Assembly: GCA_030248215.1 (NCBI GenBank)
Contig: JASANG010003281.1
Location: 1 to 64,000, forward strand
Length of the DNA: 64,000 bases
Source: Enoplolaimus lenunculus
Taxonomy: Eukaryota > Nematoda > Enoplea > Enoplida > Thoracostomopsidae
Direction of reading: 5' to 3'
This document shows, piece after piece, positions 51,337 through 62,747 of the stretch. Both the position numbers and the translations under genes were made by a program. Each line of letters starts with the position of its first letter. Within the stretch, counting starts at the first letter, position 1. The notes under the pieces are model-generated. The model made no database searches, was not told the origin of the DNA, and worked only from the letters and a program-made list of their open reading frames with translations.

Positions 51337-53122
51337 GGCCCATGTTACGCTGAGGGCCGTCCCACTGTCCCGGGACAGTGGGACAGTGGGACAGTAGGAC
51401 AGCGGGACTGTCCTACTAACCCATTGTCCCGCTGTCCTACCGTCCAACTGTCCCGCTGTCCTACTGTCCTACTGTCCCGCTGTCCTACAGTCCCGCTGTC
51501 CCACTGTCCCGCTGTCCTACTGTCCGCTGTCCTACTGTCCCGCTGTCCTACTGTCCTGCTTTCCCACTGTCCCGCTGTCCCACTGTCCCGCTGTCCCGTT
51601 GTCCCGCTATCCTACTGTCCCGCTGTCCCACTGTCCCGCTGTCCTGCTGTCCCACTGTCCCGCTGTCCTGCTGTCCCACTGTCCCGCTGTCATACTGTCC
51701 CACTGTCCTACTGCCCCGCTGTCCCGCTGTCCTACTGTCCCGCTGTCCTACTGTCCCGCTGTCCTACTGTCCCACTGTCCCGCTGTCCTGCTGTCCCACT
51801 GTCCCGCTGTCCTACTGTCGCACTGTCCTACTGTCCCGCTGTCCTACTGTCCCGCTGTCCTACTGTCCCACTTCTCCCGCTGTCCCACTTGTCCCGCTGT
51901 CCCACTGTCCCGCTGTCCTACTGTCCCGCTGTCCCGCTGTCCCACTGTCCCACTGTCCCGCTGTCCTACTGTCCCGCTGTCCTACTGTCCCGCTGTCCTA
52001 CTGTCCCGCTGTCCCACTGTCCTACTGTCCCGCTGTCCTACTGTCCCGCTGTCCGACTGTCCTGCTGTCCCGCTGTCCCACTGTCCCGCTGTCCTACTGT
52101 CCCGCTGTCCTACTGTCCCGCTGTCCTACTGTCCTGCTGTCTTACTGTCCCGCTGTCCCACTGTCCCGCTGTCCTACTGTCCCGCTGTCCCACTGTCCCA
52201 CTGTCCTGCTGTCCCACTGTCCCGCTGTCCTACTGTCCCGCTGTCCCACTGTCCCGCTGTCCTACTGTCCCGCTGTCCTACTGTCCCGCTGTCCTACTGT
52301 CCTGCTGTCCTACTGTCCCGCTGTCCTACTGTCCCGCTGTCCCACTGTCCCGCTGTCCTACTGTCCCGCTGTCCTACTGTCCCGCTGTCCGACTGTCCCG
52401 CTGTCCCACTGTCCTACTGTCCCGCTGTCCTACTGTCCTGCTGTCCTACTGTCCCGCTGTCCCACTGTCCCGCTGTCCTACTGTCCCGCTGTCCCACTGT
52501 CCCACTGTCCTGCTGTCCCGCTGTCCTACTGTCCCGCTGTCCTACTGTCCTACTGTCCTACTGTCCTACTGTCCCGCTGTCCCGCTGTCCCGCTGTCCCA
52601 CTGTCCCACTGTCCCACTGTCCCGCTGTCCCACTGTCCCACTGTCCCGCTGTCCCACTGTTCCGCTGTCCTACTGTCCCGCTGTCCTACTGTCCTACTGT
52701 CCCACTGTCCTACTGTCCCGCTGTCCTACTGTCATGCTGTCCTACTGTCCCGCTGTCCCACTGTCCCGCTGTCCTACTGTCCCGCTGTCCCACTGTCCCG
52801 CTGTCCTACTGTCCCGCTGTCCCACTGTCCCGCTGTCCTACTGTCCCGCTGTCCTACTGTCCCACTGTCCTACTGTCCCACTGTCCTACTGTCCCACCGT
52901 CCCGCTGTCCTACTGTCCCGCTGTCCTACTGTCCCGCTGTCCCACTGTCCTACTGTCCCGCTGTCCTACTGTCCCGCTGTCCTGCTGTCCCACTGTCCCG
53001 CTGTCCTACTGTCCCACTGTACCGCTGTCCTACTGTCCCGCTGTCCGACTGTCCCGCTGTCCTACTGTCCCGCTGTCCCACCGTGCCGGGACAGCGGGAC
53101 GGCCCTCAGCGTAACATGGGCC
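51337..53122. mobile_element. Inverted-repeat transposon filled with an octamer minisatellite
   Basis: Both ends read GGCCCATGTTACGCTGAGGG then CCGTCCC(A/G)CTGTCCCGG inward, on opposite strands: 38 bp with one mismatch. The flanks are an identical 8-bp target duplication ATTTACCG (51329-51336 and 53123-53130). The whole interior is an array of the octamer CTGTCC(C/T)(G/A), roughly 200 units. Its motif already exists in the inner part of each inverted end (CCCGCTGTCC). Near the left end the array starts in the opposite orientation (GGGACAGTGGGACAG) before switching. The array is open in all three plus frames only because 8 is not a multiple of 3 and the unit lacks stops. No transposase. The 8-bp duplication is compatible with hAT or similar superfamilies. 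Confidence 0.88.
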
Positions 53123-53130
53123 ATTTACCG

Positions 53131-55045
53131 AGTATAAAACTATTTCTGCTACACCAGTCAAACACTTTCACCCTCCAACTTTAGTTCCGCTTGCAAGTCT
53201 TGCAAAATTTCCAACATGAAGCATGCCAATGTTTAGCCCCCCAAGCATGATGACATTTTTACGGGCTCGTATTGGCTGCAAAGAACAATCACCACGGTCA
53301 CTGCTAAATCCATACTTTTCTATCAGATCGGTCCACACCATTCTCTTGAATCCCGTAAAGAAAATATATTTTCACCATTTTATAAGACCTGAATACGAAA
53401 ACAAGTCAGCTGACGGGGGATCGTACGTACTCCCGCCCCTTTCCTTTCTGGACCCACTAGTGGTGACAGCTAACAGTTTGTTGGTAAAATCAATCCATGT
53501 GGTATTTTAACACTTTCACTCATAGAGTATACAATGAGCAACTAAATACAATAATGTACGAGCAATACACACTGAGAGCAGTGTTTAAAATTTATATCAT
53601 ATATGCGCAGTGCAAAATCTCCACACGACGTGAGAGCCTACGCGGGCTTGAGCGTCAAGCTAATATAGCTCAGTGGTCATCGTAAACGCCTCACCACCCG
53701 TGAGACTGGGGATCTAATCTTACCTTGAAATTACATCTCATATGAAATTGAAAATATTCATGTGAGAAAGGATTAATGAAAAAATTCTTACTTAGTATCT
53801 ATAATTGTTATTTCTTATTACTTTGTCTGAGATCTCGCCCAAATCCGCCAGTCAGTACACACACAACAGACGCACGCAAAACCTGGACATTGGTCTAAAA
53901 TTGTTTTCCTGCTATTCGATTGAACGTTTTGCATGGGGACGTTTTGTTTGTTTATATTTTCCCACGACGGATTGACAGATATGGCAAGTACTTTATTTGC
54001 AACCACAATACAGTTTGTTTGAAGTTTTGTTTCGTTCTCCAAAAATATAAAATTTGCGTTCGGAATACAACTTTCCTGATGGCTGATTTTTTGCCGAGCT
54101 CAACTCCGCAAGTTTGTTCCACCTTAGCTTGCTTATGTACATTTCTAGGCATATGACAGCTGTGTAATGTGTGCAGTATACTTATTTATCATCCTGTTAT
54201 CCAATGTTAATACTTAATAAGTCATTTAATTCTATGTCATGTTTTGATTGACAAATCATTCATCAACGTTTTGCACTTGTGGAAGCATAATACACGATTT
54301 TAAACTTTTTCTAAATAAAACCAACCCTGCTGCAAAAGCAATGAAAAATTCATCAGTTTGAAGGGCCGTAACAGTATATTAAGCATATTACCAAGCCTCG
54401 TGCTCGAAAGTCTAATTCTTGCCACATATAAATTGTTCATTTAATCCGCTCAAACTTCGTAAACGAACGTTAAATTTATTAACAAAAACAACACATATAC
54501 ATAGCGACCCGGTCGCAAATGGCCTACGTAAACTACTCCAACACAAATAATCATACCAAGTTAGAAATATTTGCTGATTTTACTTGTTGGATCTTTGCTC
54601 AAATAGTAACTAAAAACGCTTAGGCCCACTAACATTAAATGATACTTTAAAATTTGAACAAGGAAACAATTACATGAAAACCATCAAATTAAAAGCGAGG
54701 TGCAGTAGCTGTACCTATTTGCACATACTTAAAACTTTATTTTTCTTATCACACTTAGTCCGTGAACTTTACTCGCCCAATGCATAACTTTACTTTTGCA
54801 AACCTTTTACCTTAATATTATATAGATCGACATCTAACAAAAACAAATGATAATTTTACTTAAACACTACGGCCCAGGACACTATTACATCAAACTTTAT
54901 CATCTCCACGCAGGATTCGTTTACACCGATAATTAAAATTGAGTTGAGCGTTGAACAACAATTAAGCAAAACACCATTATTTTCTACCCACTGCCACTTT
55001 CCTCCACCTAACCTAGCCAACTCCCTTCAGCCAACCACGACTCCG
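53131..55045. other. Intergenic region between the octamer element and POP7
   Basis: Contains the piggyBac-like MITE at 53511. The rest, including the 3' flank of POP7 (about 54200-55045), shows no recognisable feature. Confidence 0.45.
53511..53772 (+). mobile_element. piggyBac-like MITE with internal tRNA-like segment, copy 3
   Basis: Flanked by TTAA on both sides (53507-53510, 53773-53776). Ends CACTTTCACTCATAG and TTCATGTGAGAAAGGA. The plus-strand tRNA-like core has A box TAGCTCAGTGG and a decayed B box; GAGAGCCTACGCGGGCTTGA matches the complement of the copies at 10019 and 13106. Confidence 0.7.
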
Positions 55046-55663
55046 TCAATAGTCATCGCCTGGCACCTCAGGCCTGAATAACCGTATATGAATCGCCGAG
55101 ACCAATCTGGTCCTTACCGAAGCTTCTCCCTCGTCTAGCAACGGCACAAGCTCGTCTGAAATCGCTACAGTAGAGGTTTTCGCATCCAACTCCAGCGACC
55201 CAACTGATTCCCGGCGTAGTTGTAACGCTAAATTCACAGCCCGATTTAAAGACGCCCCGAGACCGTGAATCCAAATTTCATCATACCCTTCACAGCTGGC
55301 GCTAGGCATCTCAAGTGATTTTTGACACCTAGCTAATTGAGCTTTAAAATGTGTTCTTCGCGACACATAGATGTCATTTGGCCCTACTGGCAGGCGCGGT
55401 GGTAACCGTTTTCGCAATTCGTATTCTTCAGGATCAAACACAGAAATTTTAGGCTCCTGTTTACGACCGATTTTCGACTTATCACCTTGATCTGATGAGC
55501 TGAGACGGTCAGAAACCGACACTACCCCACCACAACTGATTTCCTTTTGTTTCGCAGGCACTGAGGCTTTACTCACCGATTTTGTTTTTTTAGATGAATT
55601 CTGGTTTTCGTGCTGCTGTTGTTTCTGACAAGAGGCTGCTTTTAGCTCGGTATGGGAGGACAT
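55046..55663 (-). CDS. POP7: Ribonuclease P/MRP protein subunit p20 (Rpp20/POP7)
   Basis: 205 residues from the ATG at 55663; single exon. Rpp20 is an Alba-superfamily RNA-binding protein that pairs with Rpp25 on the P3 domain of RNase P and RNase MRP RNA, acting in tRNA and rRNA processing in the nucleus. The C-terminal part carries the family pattern: RLPVGPNDIYVSRRTHFKAQ, then EIWIHGLGASLNRAVNLALQ, SVGSLELDAKTSTVAISDEL, and RTRLVSAIHIRLFRPE. The N-terminal ~85 residues are Ser/Lys/Gln-rich and unrelated to the fold, making the protein longer than human POP7 (about 140). The start is chosen because a splice-acceptor-like CCGCACAG ends one base before the ATG, as in trans-spliced nematode genes. 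The frame remains open further upstream, so a longer start is possible but lacks support. Confidence 0.92.
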   Translation of the reverse strand: MSSHTELKAASCQKQQQHENQNSSKKTKSVSKASVPAKQKEISCGGVVSVSDRLSSSDQGDKSKIGRKQEPKISVFDPEEYELRKRLPPRLPVGPNDIYVSRRTHFKAQLARCQKSLEMPSASCEGYDEIWIHGLGASLNRAVNLALQLRRESVGSLELDAKTSTVAISDELVPLLDEGEASVRTRLVSAIHIRLFRPEVPGDDY

Positions 55664-56702
55664 GCTGTGCGGTACAAAAACAAACGTATGAAAGAGACAG
55701 ATGGAGCGAGTATAAATTATTGTACCTTCATAGTGACAAACAATCATGCAGCAAACAAAATCCACAACGCCATGGCAAGACAGCACGCTGATACGTAAGG
55801 GCTTAAGCGCTCACCTAAAACAACTACTTCGAATAAATATGCTGATGTAAAACGTCTAAAGCTTTGGGATAATATGACGCGCGATTTCGCAGACAAATAG
55901 AGAAAAGCCATAGTTGAAAAGAAAGGCAAAAGCTTTTCTCGTTAAAGACGAGTTAGATAAAATACCTTCCTTTCCAATTATCCCCAATTCTGTTTCCAAA
56001 CTTGAAGACTAACACATTCATGGAAATATTGTATTGGCCAAGTAAAACCAATAAAAATAGTAGCAGCGGACCTTCAGATAACACCTGACGATTTTTAAAA
56101 CATTCTGAAACTGCTAACGCGAATATATGAACCATCTTACCGATTCTAGCGCACTTCCAAAAGATGCCCAAGAACCTAAAATGAAAAGAATCGGGTAAAA
56201 TTATACCAGCGGACCAAATTTTGCCAAAGCATGTACTATAGTCACTGTGCTTATAAAACATCAGATGATTCTAAAATTGCAATTTTACCATAATGCCTCT
56301 GCAAGCTCCTGTGCATGAAGACTTTTTATTCATTATTCTAATTAATGATGCAACACTTGACAACCAACCACATGTACACGTATAAGAAATTTAACGCCAA
56401 AGGTAGCTAAAGATATATTCGAAATCTAAAAATTAACAGACAAATGTTCGGTTCATAAATTAAATCAAACAATAGGAGAGTAACGTAAAACAGTGTAAGT
56501 TTAAAATTATATATTCGCCGATATTAGCGCATAAACTACACATTGCAGGCAATACAATCCGCTACTTGCACATTACTTACCCGACTTTATTTTTATCAAT
56601 AATCTTCGGGGCAAATGCTCGGACGTACGCGCACGTGCAAATTAACAAAAGTATCACTGTAAGCAAACTACGAAAGTTGAACAGTGCCGACTAAAACAAC
56701 AA

Positions 56703-56941
56703 CTGTCAGTCAACGTAGGAACTGGGACATAAGGCTTTACTAAGCAGCTGAAATCGGGCCTCCGCAGCGAGAATCGAACTCTCGGCCTACGTATCCTTAA
56801 GCGAACACTCTATCACTGCGCCAGGCAGCCGGCGTCTCCAACTGTTTCTATCGTCGACTATCCTACCAGGTAGCATACATTCAGTGCACTGCACTATATA
56901 GCATGTGCCCATAACGGACAAGCATGTCTCACATGCTTACA
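56703..56941 (-). mobile_element. tRNA-derived SINE family 1, copy with a different tRNA head
   Basis: Minus strand: the head has A box TGGCGCAGTGA and B box GAGTTCGATTCTC. The anticodon loop reads TTAAGGA (AAG) if folded conventionally. The tail CAGCTGCTTAGTAAAG, then CCAGTTCCTACG, matches the other copies. The region 5' of the head (TCGACGATAGAAACAGTTGG) is also shared. Confidence 0.6.
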
Positions 56942-57083
56942 ACTAACGTATCAATATTACGAATAACCAAAAAATATTTAAACACTTTATACAAGCTGAT
57001 TCCGAATAAAAAGTGGAAATTGTTTCGTTTCCGTAAAAATATGAGGTATTGTATCAGCATTGAATTTATGAAACGTCTAGGTG

Positions 57084-57345
57084 GCAGTCAGTCTAGGTAG
57101 GAACCGGGATATCAGACCTTTTTACTAAGCAGCTGAAAAAGCGGGTTACGGGTGGTTTCGAACTAACGACCTTCTGCGTGTCATGCAGACGCTGTTATCA
57201 CTGCGCCACGTAGCCCGCCTGTCCAACTGTTTCTATCGTCGACTATATGTGTCGACCGTATGTTGCCAGCAAGCATACAACACAATGTGCATTGCATTTA
57301 TTGCATATGCACTAGGACAGGCATGTCTCGCATGCTTACATGCCC
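57084..57345 (-). mobile_element. tRNA-derived SINE family 1, tRNA-Val-like head, copy 1
   Basis: Head GCGGGCTACGTGGCGCAGTG to GTAACCCGC. The anticodon stem TCTGC/GCAGA is perfect with loop ATGACAC (GAC, Val). The acceptor-side complementarity is extended to 10 bp, but the T stem is poor. The tail is AGCTGCTTAGTAAAAAGG followed by CTGATATCCCGGTTCC. About 125 bp upstream of the head is also repeated in the next copy. Confidence 0.65.
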
Positions 57346-57370
57346 ATATTTACAACAAGGTCGTCCCTTG

Positions 57371-57446
57371 AACGTCCATTATATTTTCGACTGGATACCG
57401 TGTTCATAGCGCAGCAGTTTACCATTGCGCTCACGCCGTAGCCCCA
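57371..57446 (-). mobile_element. Decayed tRNA-like segment abutting the next SINE copy
   Basis: Minus strand GGGGCTACGGCGTGAGCGCA then ATGGTAAACTG resembles a D arm and A box; the B-box side (CAGTCGAAAAT) is decayed. It directly adjoins the 3' end of the 57447 copy. Confidence 0.4.
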
Positions 57447-57707
57447 TGTCAGTCTAGGTAGGAACCGGGATATCAGACCTTTTTACTAAGCAGCTGAAAA
57501 AGCGGTTTACAGGTGGTTTCGAACTAACGACCTTCTGCGTGTCAGGGAGACGCTTTTACCACTGCGCCATGTAGCCCGCCTCTCGAACTGTTTCTATCGT
57601 CGACTATATGTGTCGACCGTATGCTGCCATCAAGCATACAACACAATGTGCATTGCATTTATTGCATATGCACTAGGACAAGCATGTCTCACATGCGTAC
57701 AGTGGCA
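57447..57707 (-). mobile_element. tRNA-derived SINE family 1, tRNA-Val-like head, copy 2
   Basis: Near-identical to the 57084 copy over about 260 bp including the 5' flank (GTCGACCGTATG(C/T)TGCCA, GCATATGCACTAGGACA). Anticodon loop CTGACAC (GAC). The similarity beyond the SINE proper indicates a local segmental duplication rather than two insertions. Confidence 0.65.
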
Positions 57708-60089
57708 ACCTTATGGACATTCAGGGCAGACTTATATGCATATATCCATTAAAGACAAATAATTTGAATGTACATGCATACCATGTGCTATTCTATAAAA
57801 TGATGTGTAATAGTCAGAACCGCCACAAACCCATACCAGTTAAATATTTTTAAGTAAAAATTAACAAATATGTTAACTAAAACACTTAATTTGAACAGAT
57901 TGATAATAAAACGCAAACTATGAATAACTAATCCAGAGTCCATCAATATGTGTTTGTTTCGCACCAGTCAACAGGAACAGCTGATATGACAGAATAACGC
58001 TTAAGTTTCCAACATTGGTAATATTTTCGTTTAGATTTAATCTTTCCACATAAAGTGAACTAGCTAAGTGTTTCAAACTAACCAGGCATACAAGAGTTTT
58101 CCAGTGCACTTGTTATCATAGTTTGAAATGGACTATATATATTGTGTCGTCGGCTGGATAAAGACTACATAGTACAACAAATCGATGCTATGGTTGTATT
58201 GTAAATAGTACAAGATATATATTTGTTCGGTTGCAGAAACGTGACTTAAAGTCGACCTCTGACATAGGTTGATTTAGGAACAAAATTTTGGTAAATTAAC
58301 TGTTCCTCTGTCTTGCGCCAGATGATGGCTTATGTTTGTTTCAGCTGCAAAACCATTTCTCAAATAAATGCAATCTCAGAATAGAAATAAGCCTAATTAG
58401 TGACAAAGTGTGTCAAATAGTGTCTCTACGTTTTTGAGTAATTCTAAAGGCCAAAATTCATTAACCAGGACTTCCTAATTTATTGGAGCCATTTTTATAC
58501 GAGGGCTGTGATAGTGTATTATCGCATTCCTGCGCTTTAAAACCTAAAGTCGAAATAAACATATTCATGGAGCCTAGCCTAATCTTAAGACTAAAAGCCT
58601 AAGCAAAATATGACTAAAACCAAAGCTAAACTTCCGCTGAAAATGGTCCGGCTCTCATCGATACCTACAATAGCAATCTTATGTAATCCGCAATTTTCCC
58701 TTGAAACGTATATATGTGATTTGTATTTCTACAGTTTTTCTTTTTATAAGCTGGAGCAATGGTTCTGGCAATGATTTGTACCATACTGTATGAAAAATGC
58801 AACACTTCAGCAGACCAACTGCAGTAAAATGCAACGCATTGAGATTTTTAGTCATGTGGATTACAGAAATAAAGTAACACTTTATTTAAATATCAGCGTG
58901 ACACCCAAGCTTTTTCTGCTGCACAGTTTAACACGAACTTCGCAGACATATTTGAGACGTAAAATATTTTGCGAAACATTTTCGATGCGCAATGCTGTCC
59001 TGTGAGCAGCTCACGACAAGTCAAAGCGCAATAATTTCAACATTTTATAATAGACATTTCAAAAGTTACACGAAGTCGCGGCCAGGCCCGCATAAACCAG
59101 CTCACCTTGTTTTAGGGGGGCTAAACATTTTTCAGGCGGGGAATTAAAGGTTGTTTTCAATGTCTTATGCGGCATTCAAGTTATAACTGGGGCAGCTTGG
59201 AACACGTTTTGTCCAAGTTGATTCGACGTGATTATAAAATTTTGTGATCTGGATAGCGGTTATGTAGACAAAATGTGATTGTCACAAGACATTGACTTAC
59301 AACACTGATCTCAAGCGGTCATCGTATACAAATTATACATGGGCACCGGATATCCGGATATTCGGATATCCGGATATCAAAAATACACGGATATGTATCC
59401 GAAATGAAACGTGTATCCGGAGATCCGGATAACCGAATCCGCCGGATATCCGAAATGCCTTTGTCTAAAAAATTTTTGGAATAATTTGCACGGTTTCGCC
59501 ACCAAAGTAGCTGGAGCTGACGAGAAAAATTCTGTATTCAAACCTCCAGTCAGAATATTAAATCACATTCTTGCATAATTGTTACATGATGATACAAAAT
59601 CTTTATTTCTTAACTAAAACATACCAATAATAAAAAAAACTTCAGATCAGCGTGATATTTGTAGGTAAAATGACTTCGTATATTGTGGATTGGATACAAC
59701 TTGGTGGGTTAAAATTTGCCAATTTCAAACATTAGATAAGGTGAATTTAGTCATTTTTAGTTAATTCTAGTTTGTTGGAGCAATATTCGATTTTCTCAAT
59801 AATTGTGTTAATTGTTTCGATAATTTTAATTATATGGCCGTGCCTAAGTCTTCGCGTAAGTCTAAATATACGCCTGAGACTACCCGTCTCTAATTGCCCA
59901 GTTCCCCAGTCTGCCAGTGAAACGATCTCAAATGCTTGATTGAAACTCGCAAAGAAGGCGTAGCATGTTAATTATATCATATATATTTGGATGCAATCCG
60001 TTGATATTTCGTCTCAACACAGTTTCGTGTTCTGCTTTTTTGACGCTCGGACATTTAGTAAAACTGGTGTGTCCGTTATTGAATTTCGG

Positions 60090-60150
60090 TCAATGTTACT
60101 TTTAGGGGTGAAACAAAAGATTAAACGTATCCCTAAGCCTAAGCAAAAAT
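60090..60150 (+). repeat. TAAGCC-bearing dispersed repeat, short copy
   Basis: CAATGTTACTTTTAGGGGTG lead, then AAACGTATCCCTAAGCCTAA; same order as at 1487. Confidence 0.55.
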
Positions 60151-60916
60151 TGTAATAATAGAAACCTCTCGGCCCTAAAAGTAATATGGGACTGAGTTTC
60201 TGTAGAATTCGATATACGGCTGGGTTTCACACAGGTCTAACTTTATTCATAATTCAGTGCAACGCTAATTCACCTCTGGGACGTTTTAGGGGTTTTATTT
60301 AAACACAAAGTTTTTTATGAGTTAACACTTCGTGTATCCGAGAATGATGATAGCAAGTTTACTGAGAACAGTATGATATAGACTACAGAGGAACACCGGA
60401 TATCCTTTCCGGATAAGAAAAATGTCAAAGGACCTTACCTTACAATTTGTCCCCACTCCCCGCATATATTTTTTGTGATAAAAGGATATGGTCATTCATT
60501 ACCTTACAATTTTCCTCTCATCATAATACTTTCGTTATAAAATAGGGCCTACCTTATAATTTTCGCGCTAAGAACATTTTTTGGTGAAAAATTGCGTTTC
60601 AAAATATGGACCATCCCGCCCATTTAGAAATTTTTGGATCCGCTGCTGAAAGCGCGACACCAGTTTAAGTAACATGGGCTGATGTTTGTACGACTTAGCG
60701 TAAATGTATTTCAATCTGGTGCTTTGTTCTTGGAACTTAAACGATTCAAGTATATATAGTTCGAGGGAAGGGTCATGTTCGATGGAATCTCTATTGCAGT
60801 GGTTTAAATAAGGCAAAGGACAAGCCAAATCAACTCAATTTTAAGTTGTCAACGCAAGTATTTATTTAGTAGTCTGTTGCAATCTTGTAAACTGAATACC
60901 CAGAACTATTGAGGTA

Positions 60917-61730
60917 CTGTAGTGAGTGACTCGAATAAGAGGGGGGACTGTTATTTATTTGACCTCTCCAGAGGGTACCCCTCTGTTATTCGGTTACGGA
61001 CTGTTATTTATTTTTATCCCGTCCTCCGCCACACTTCGTTACACATCAGGGTACAACCGGAGGTGAAAAATCCCCGAGCCGGAGGTCAACGAAACTTGCC
61101 GGAGCCGAAGCAGGAGGCGAGTCGAAATTAAGTAGTAAAAATGATGACTAATTAATAGTTAATTTATGCCAGTATCTGCAAAATGTTGTTAAGTTGTTTG
61201 GTTTCACCCTAATTTTTCGTCAAATTTAGGCAATTTTTCATGAAAATTGGGACAAAAGTCAATCGAAACGCGCTAAACATAAATTTTGGAAAATCATGCA
61301 AAATTTTACTACCGAAATTGCCAGAACCTCCGACAAAAATTCTAACAGAGCCGGAGCCTGAGCCGGTGGCCGATTTTCTGCCGGAGCCGCAACTGGAAAA
61401 AGACCTCCAGTTGTACCCTGTTACACATATATACAATATTGTAACTAACCCTTGAATTGAATGTTTATTTGCCTTGTATCAAAAGCTTTAGCCATAATGC
61501 AAGGTTATTATTAGGAACGTACTTTGAAAACTTATAAAGTACGCTTCAAAGTTTTGAACTCACCCTTATTTGGTTCTGAAGTTATTTATGTGCTACAATT
61601 AGGAATAATTGACATTTATGGACTCTAATTAGGGCTTAGGAACTCTATGCACTTACGGACTCTTATTAGAGATATGGACTCCTATTGATGGGACTCAAAA
61701 TGGGTGCCCCTCTTATTCGAGTCACTACAG
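60917..61730. mobile_element. mariner-like MITE, copy 4, interrupted by a hAT-like MITE
   Basis: Ends CTGTAGTGAGTGACTCGAAT and TTATTCGAGTCACTACAG with flanking TA. Without the insertion at 61047-61420 and one target copy it would be about 430 bp, matching its sister copies. Confidence 0.82.
61047..61420 (+). mobile_element. hAT-like MITE, CAGGGTACAACCGG family, nested copy
   Basis: Starts CAGGGTACAACCGGAGG, ends CCAGTTGTACCCTG, with a perfect 8-bp duplication TTACACAT on both sides. Inserted into the mariner-like MITE at 60917, so it is the younger of the two. Confidence 0.87.
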
Positions 61731-61934
61731 TACTGGTATAATAAATACCGATTTTTAGAATTGTATCTTTTACGCTCATATCAGTTTGCTTGAGGGTTAG
61801 GGTACTTCATTTAGAGCGACAAGTTAAAACAAGTGCTTAAGAAACCAAAATTGAGGTTCGGAAACTCAAAAAACCCAAAATCGAGTTTCCGGTATCCGAA
61901 ATAGGTAATTTCATTTCGGATATCCTGATATATG

Positions 61935-62190
61935 ACATTCTACAGGACAGTCAAGCTAGTTTACCACAACTTTGCAGACATTTTCAAACATATCATCTGA
62001 TACTCGCATACAATATTCGGAATATCATATGATATTTCAGTTCAAACAGTAATGTCACATCAGGATACCAGGCAATTCAATTTTTCTGAATCTGATAGCG
62101 GATAAACGGTCAGACAAAATGTTACCAGCTATAGTCATAGGGACAAAACGTGTTCCAGGCCGCCCCAGTTATATATAACGTGAACCCCGC
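61935..62190. mobile_element. Inverted-repeat family with GTGAACCCCGCAT end, arm 1
   Basis: CTACAGGACAGTCAAGCTAG..., then GATAGCGGATAAACGGTCAG, GTTACCAGCTATAGTCATAG and CGTGAACCCCGCATTAC. The reverse complement of the same order is found at 63225-63495. Together they could form a 1.5-kb inverted repeat, with a mariner-like MITE in the loop. Confidence 0.55.
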
Positions 62191-62385
62191 ATTACAAGCA
62201 AAACTGGAAATTTTCTAGGGGGCCAAAAGTTTTCCAAGAGGGGGGCTGAGTCCCCCTGGTCCTTCTTGGCTGCGAGCTCGGAGACGGCATATCCAGCAAA
62301 AAGGGACTTTAACCTGTGTTACAGCCGAAAATAAGAGTAGAGAAATCTGCGTTAAGCTTAAGTATCAATTGCTTTTCCTCAACTA

Positions 62386-62747
62386 CTGTAGTGACTCGAA
62401 TAAGAGGGGAGACTGATATTTATTTGGCCTCTCCAGGGGTACCCTCCGGCTATTTGGTTACGGACTGTTATATTTTTAACCCACGCTCCGCCACCCTTCG
62501 TTACAGATTTATATCCGGTACTGCAACTATCCGTTGAATTAAACGTTTATTTGTCGTGTGTTAATAGCTTGAGCACCTGGAGTCATTTATGATCTACAAT
62601 TCAGGATAATTGATATTTATCGACTCTAATAAGAATTTAGGGACTCTATCCGCTTACGGATTCTTATTAGAGATACGGACTCCAATTGATTGGGACTCAA
62701 AATGCGGACCCCCTTTTATTACCCCCATCTTATTCGGGTCACTACAG
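62386..62747. mobile_element. mariner-like MITE, copy 5
   Basis: Ends CTGTAGTGACTCGAATAAGA and CTTATTCGGGTCACTACAG with flanking TA; interior GGACTCTATCCGCTTACGGA as in copies 2 and 3. Confidence 0.82.

Noticed and set aside
51424-53184. 586- and 512-residue open frames of repeated LSRCPTVP-like units
   Set aside because: They are the translation of the octamer array; an 8-bp unit without stop codons is open in all frames and yields an 8-residue repeat. No gene context.
57130-57220. Functional tRNA-Val genes at 57.1 and 57.5 kb
   Set aside because: The anticodon arm is good but the T stem is poorly paired, and the heads are fused to a shared SINE tail.
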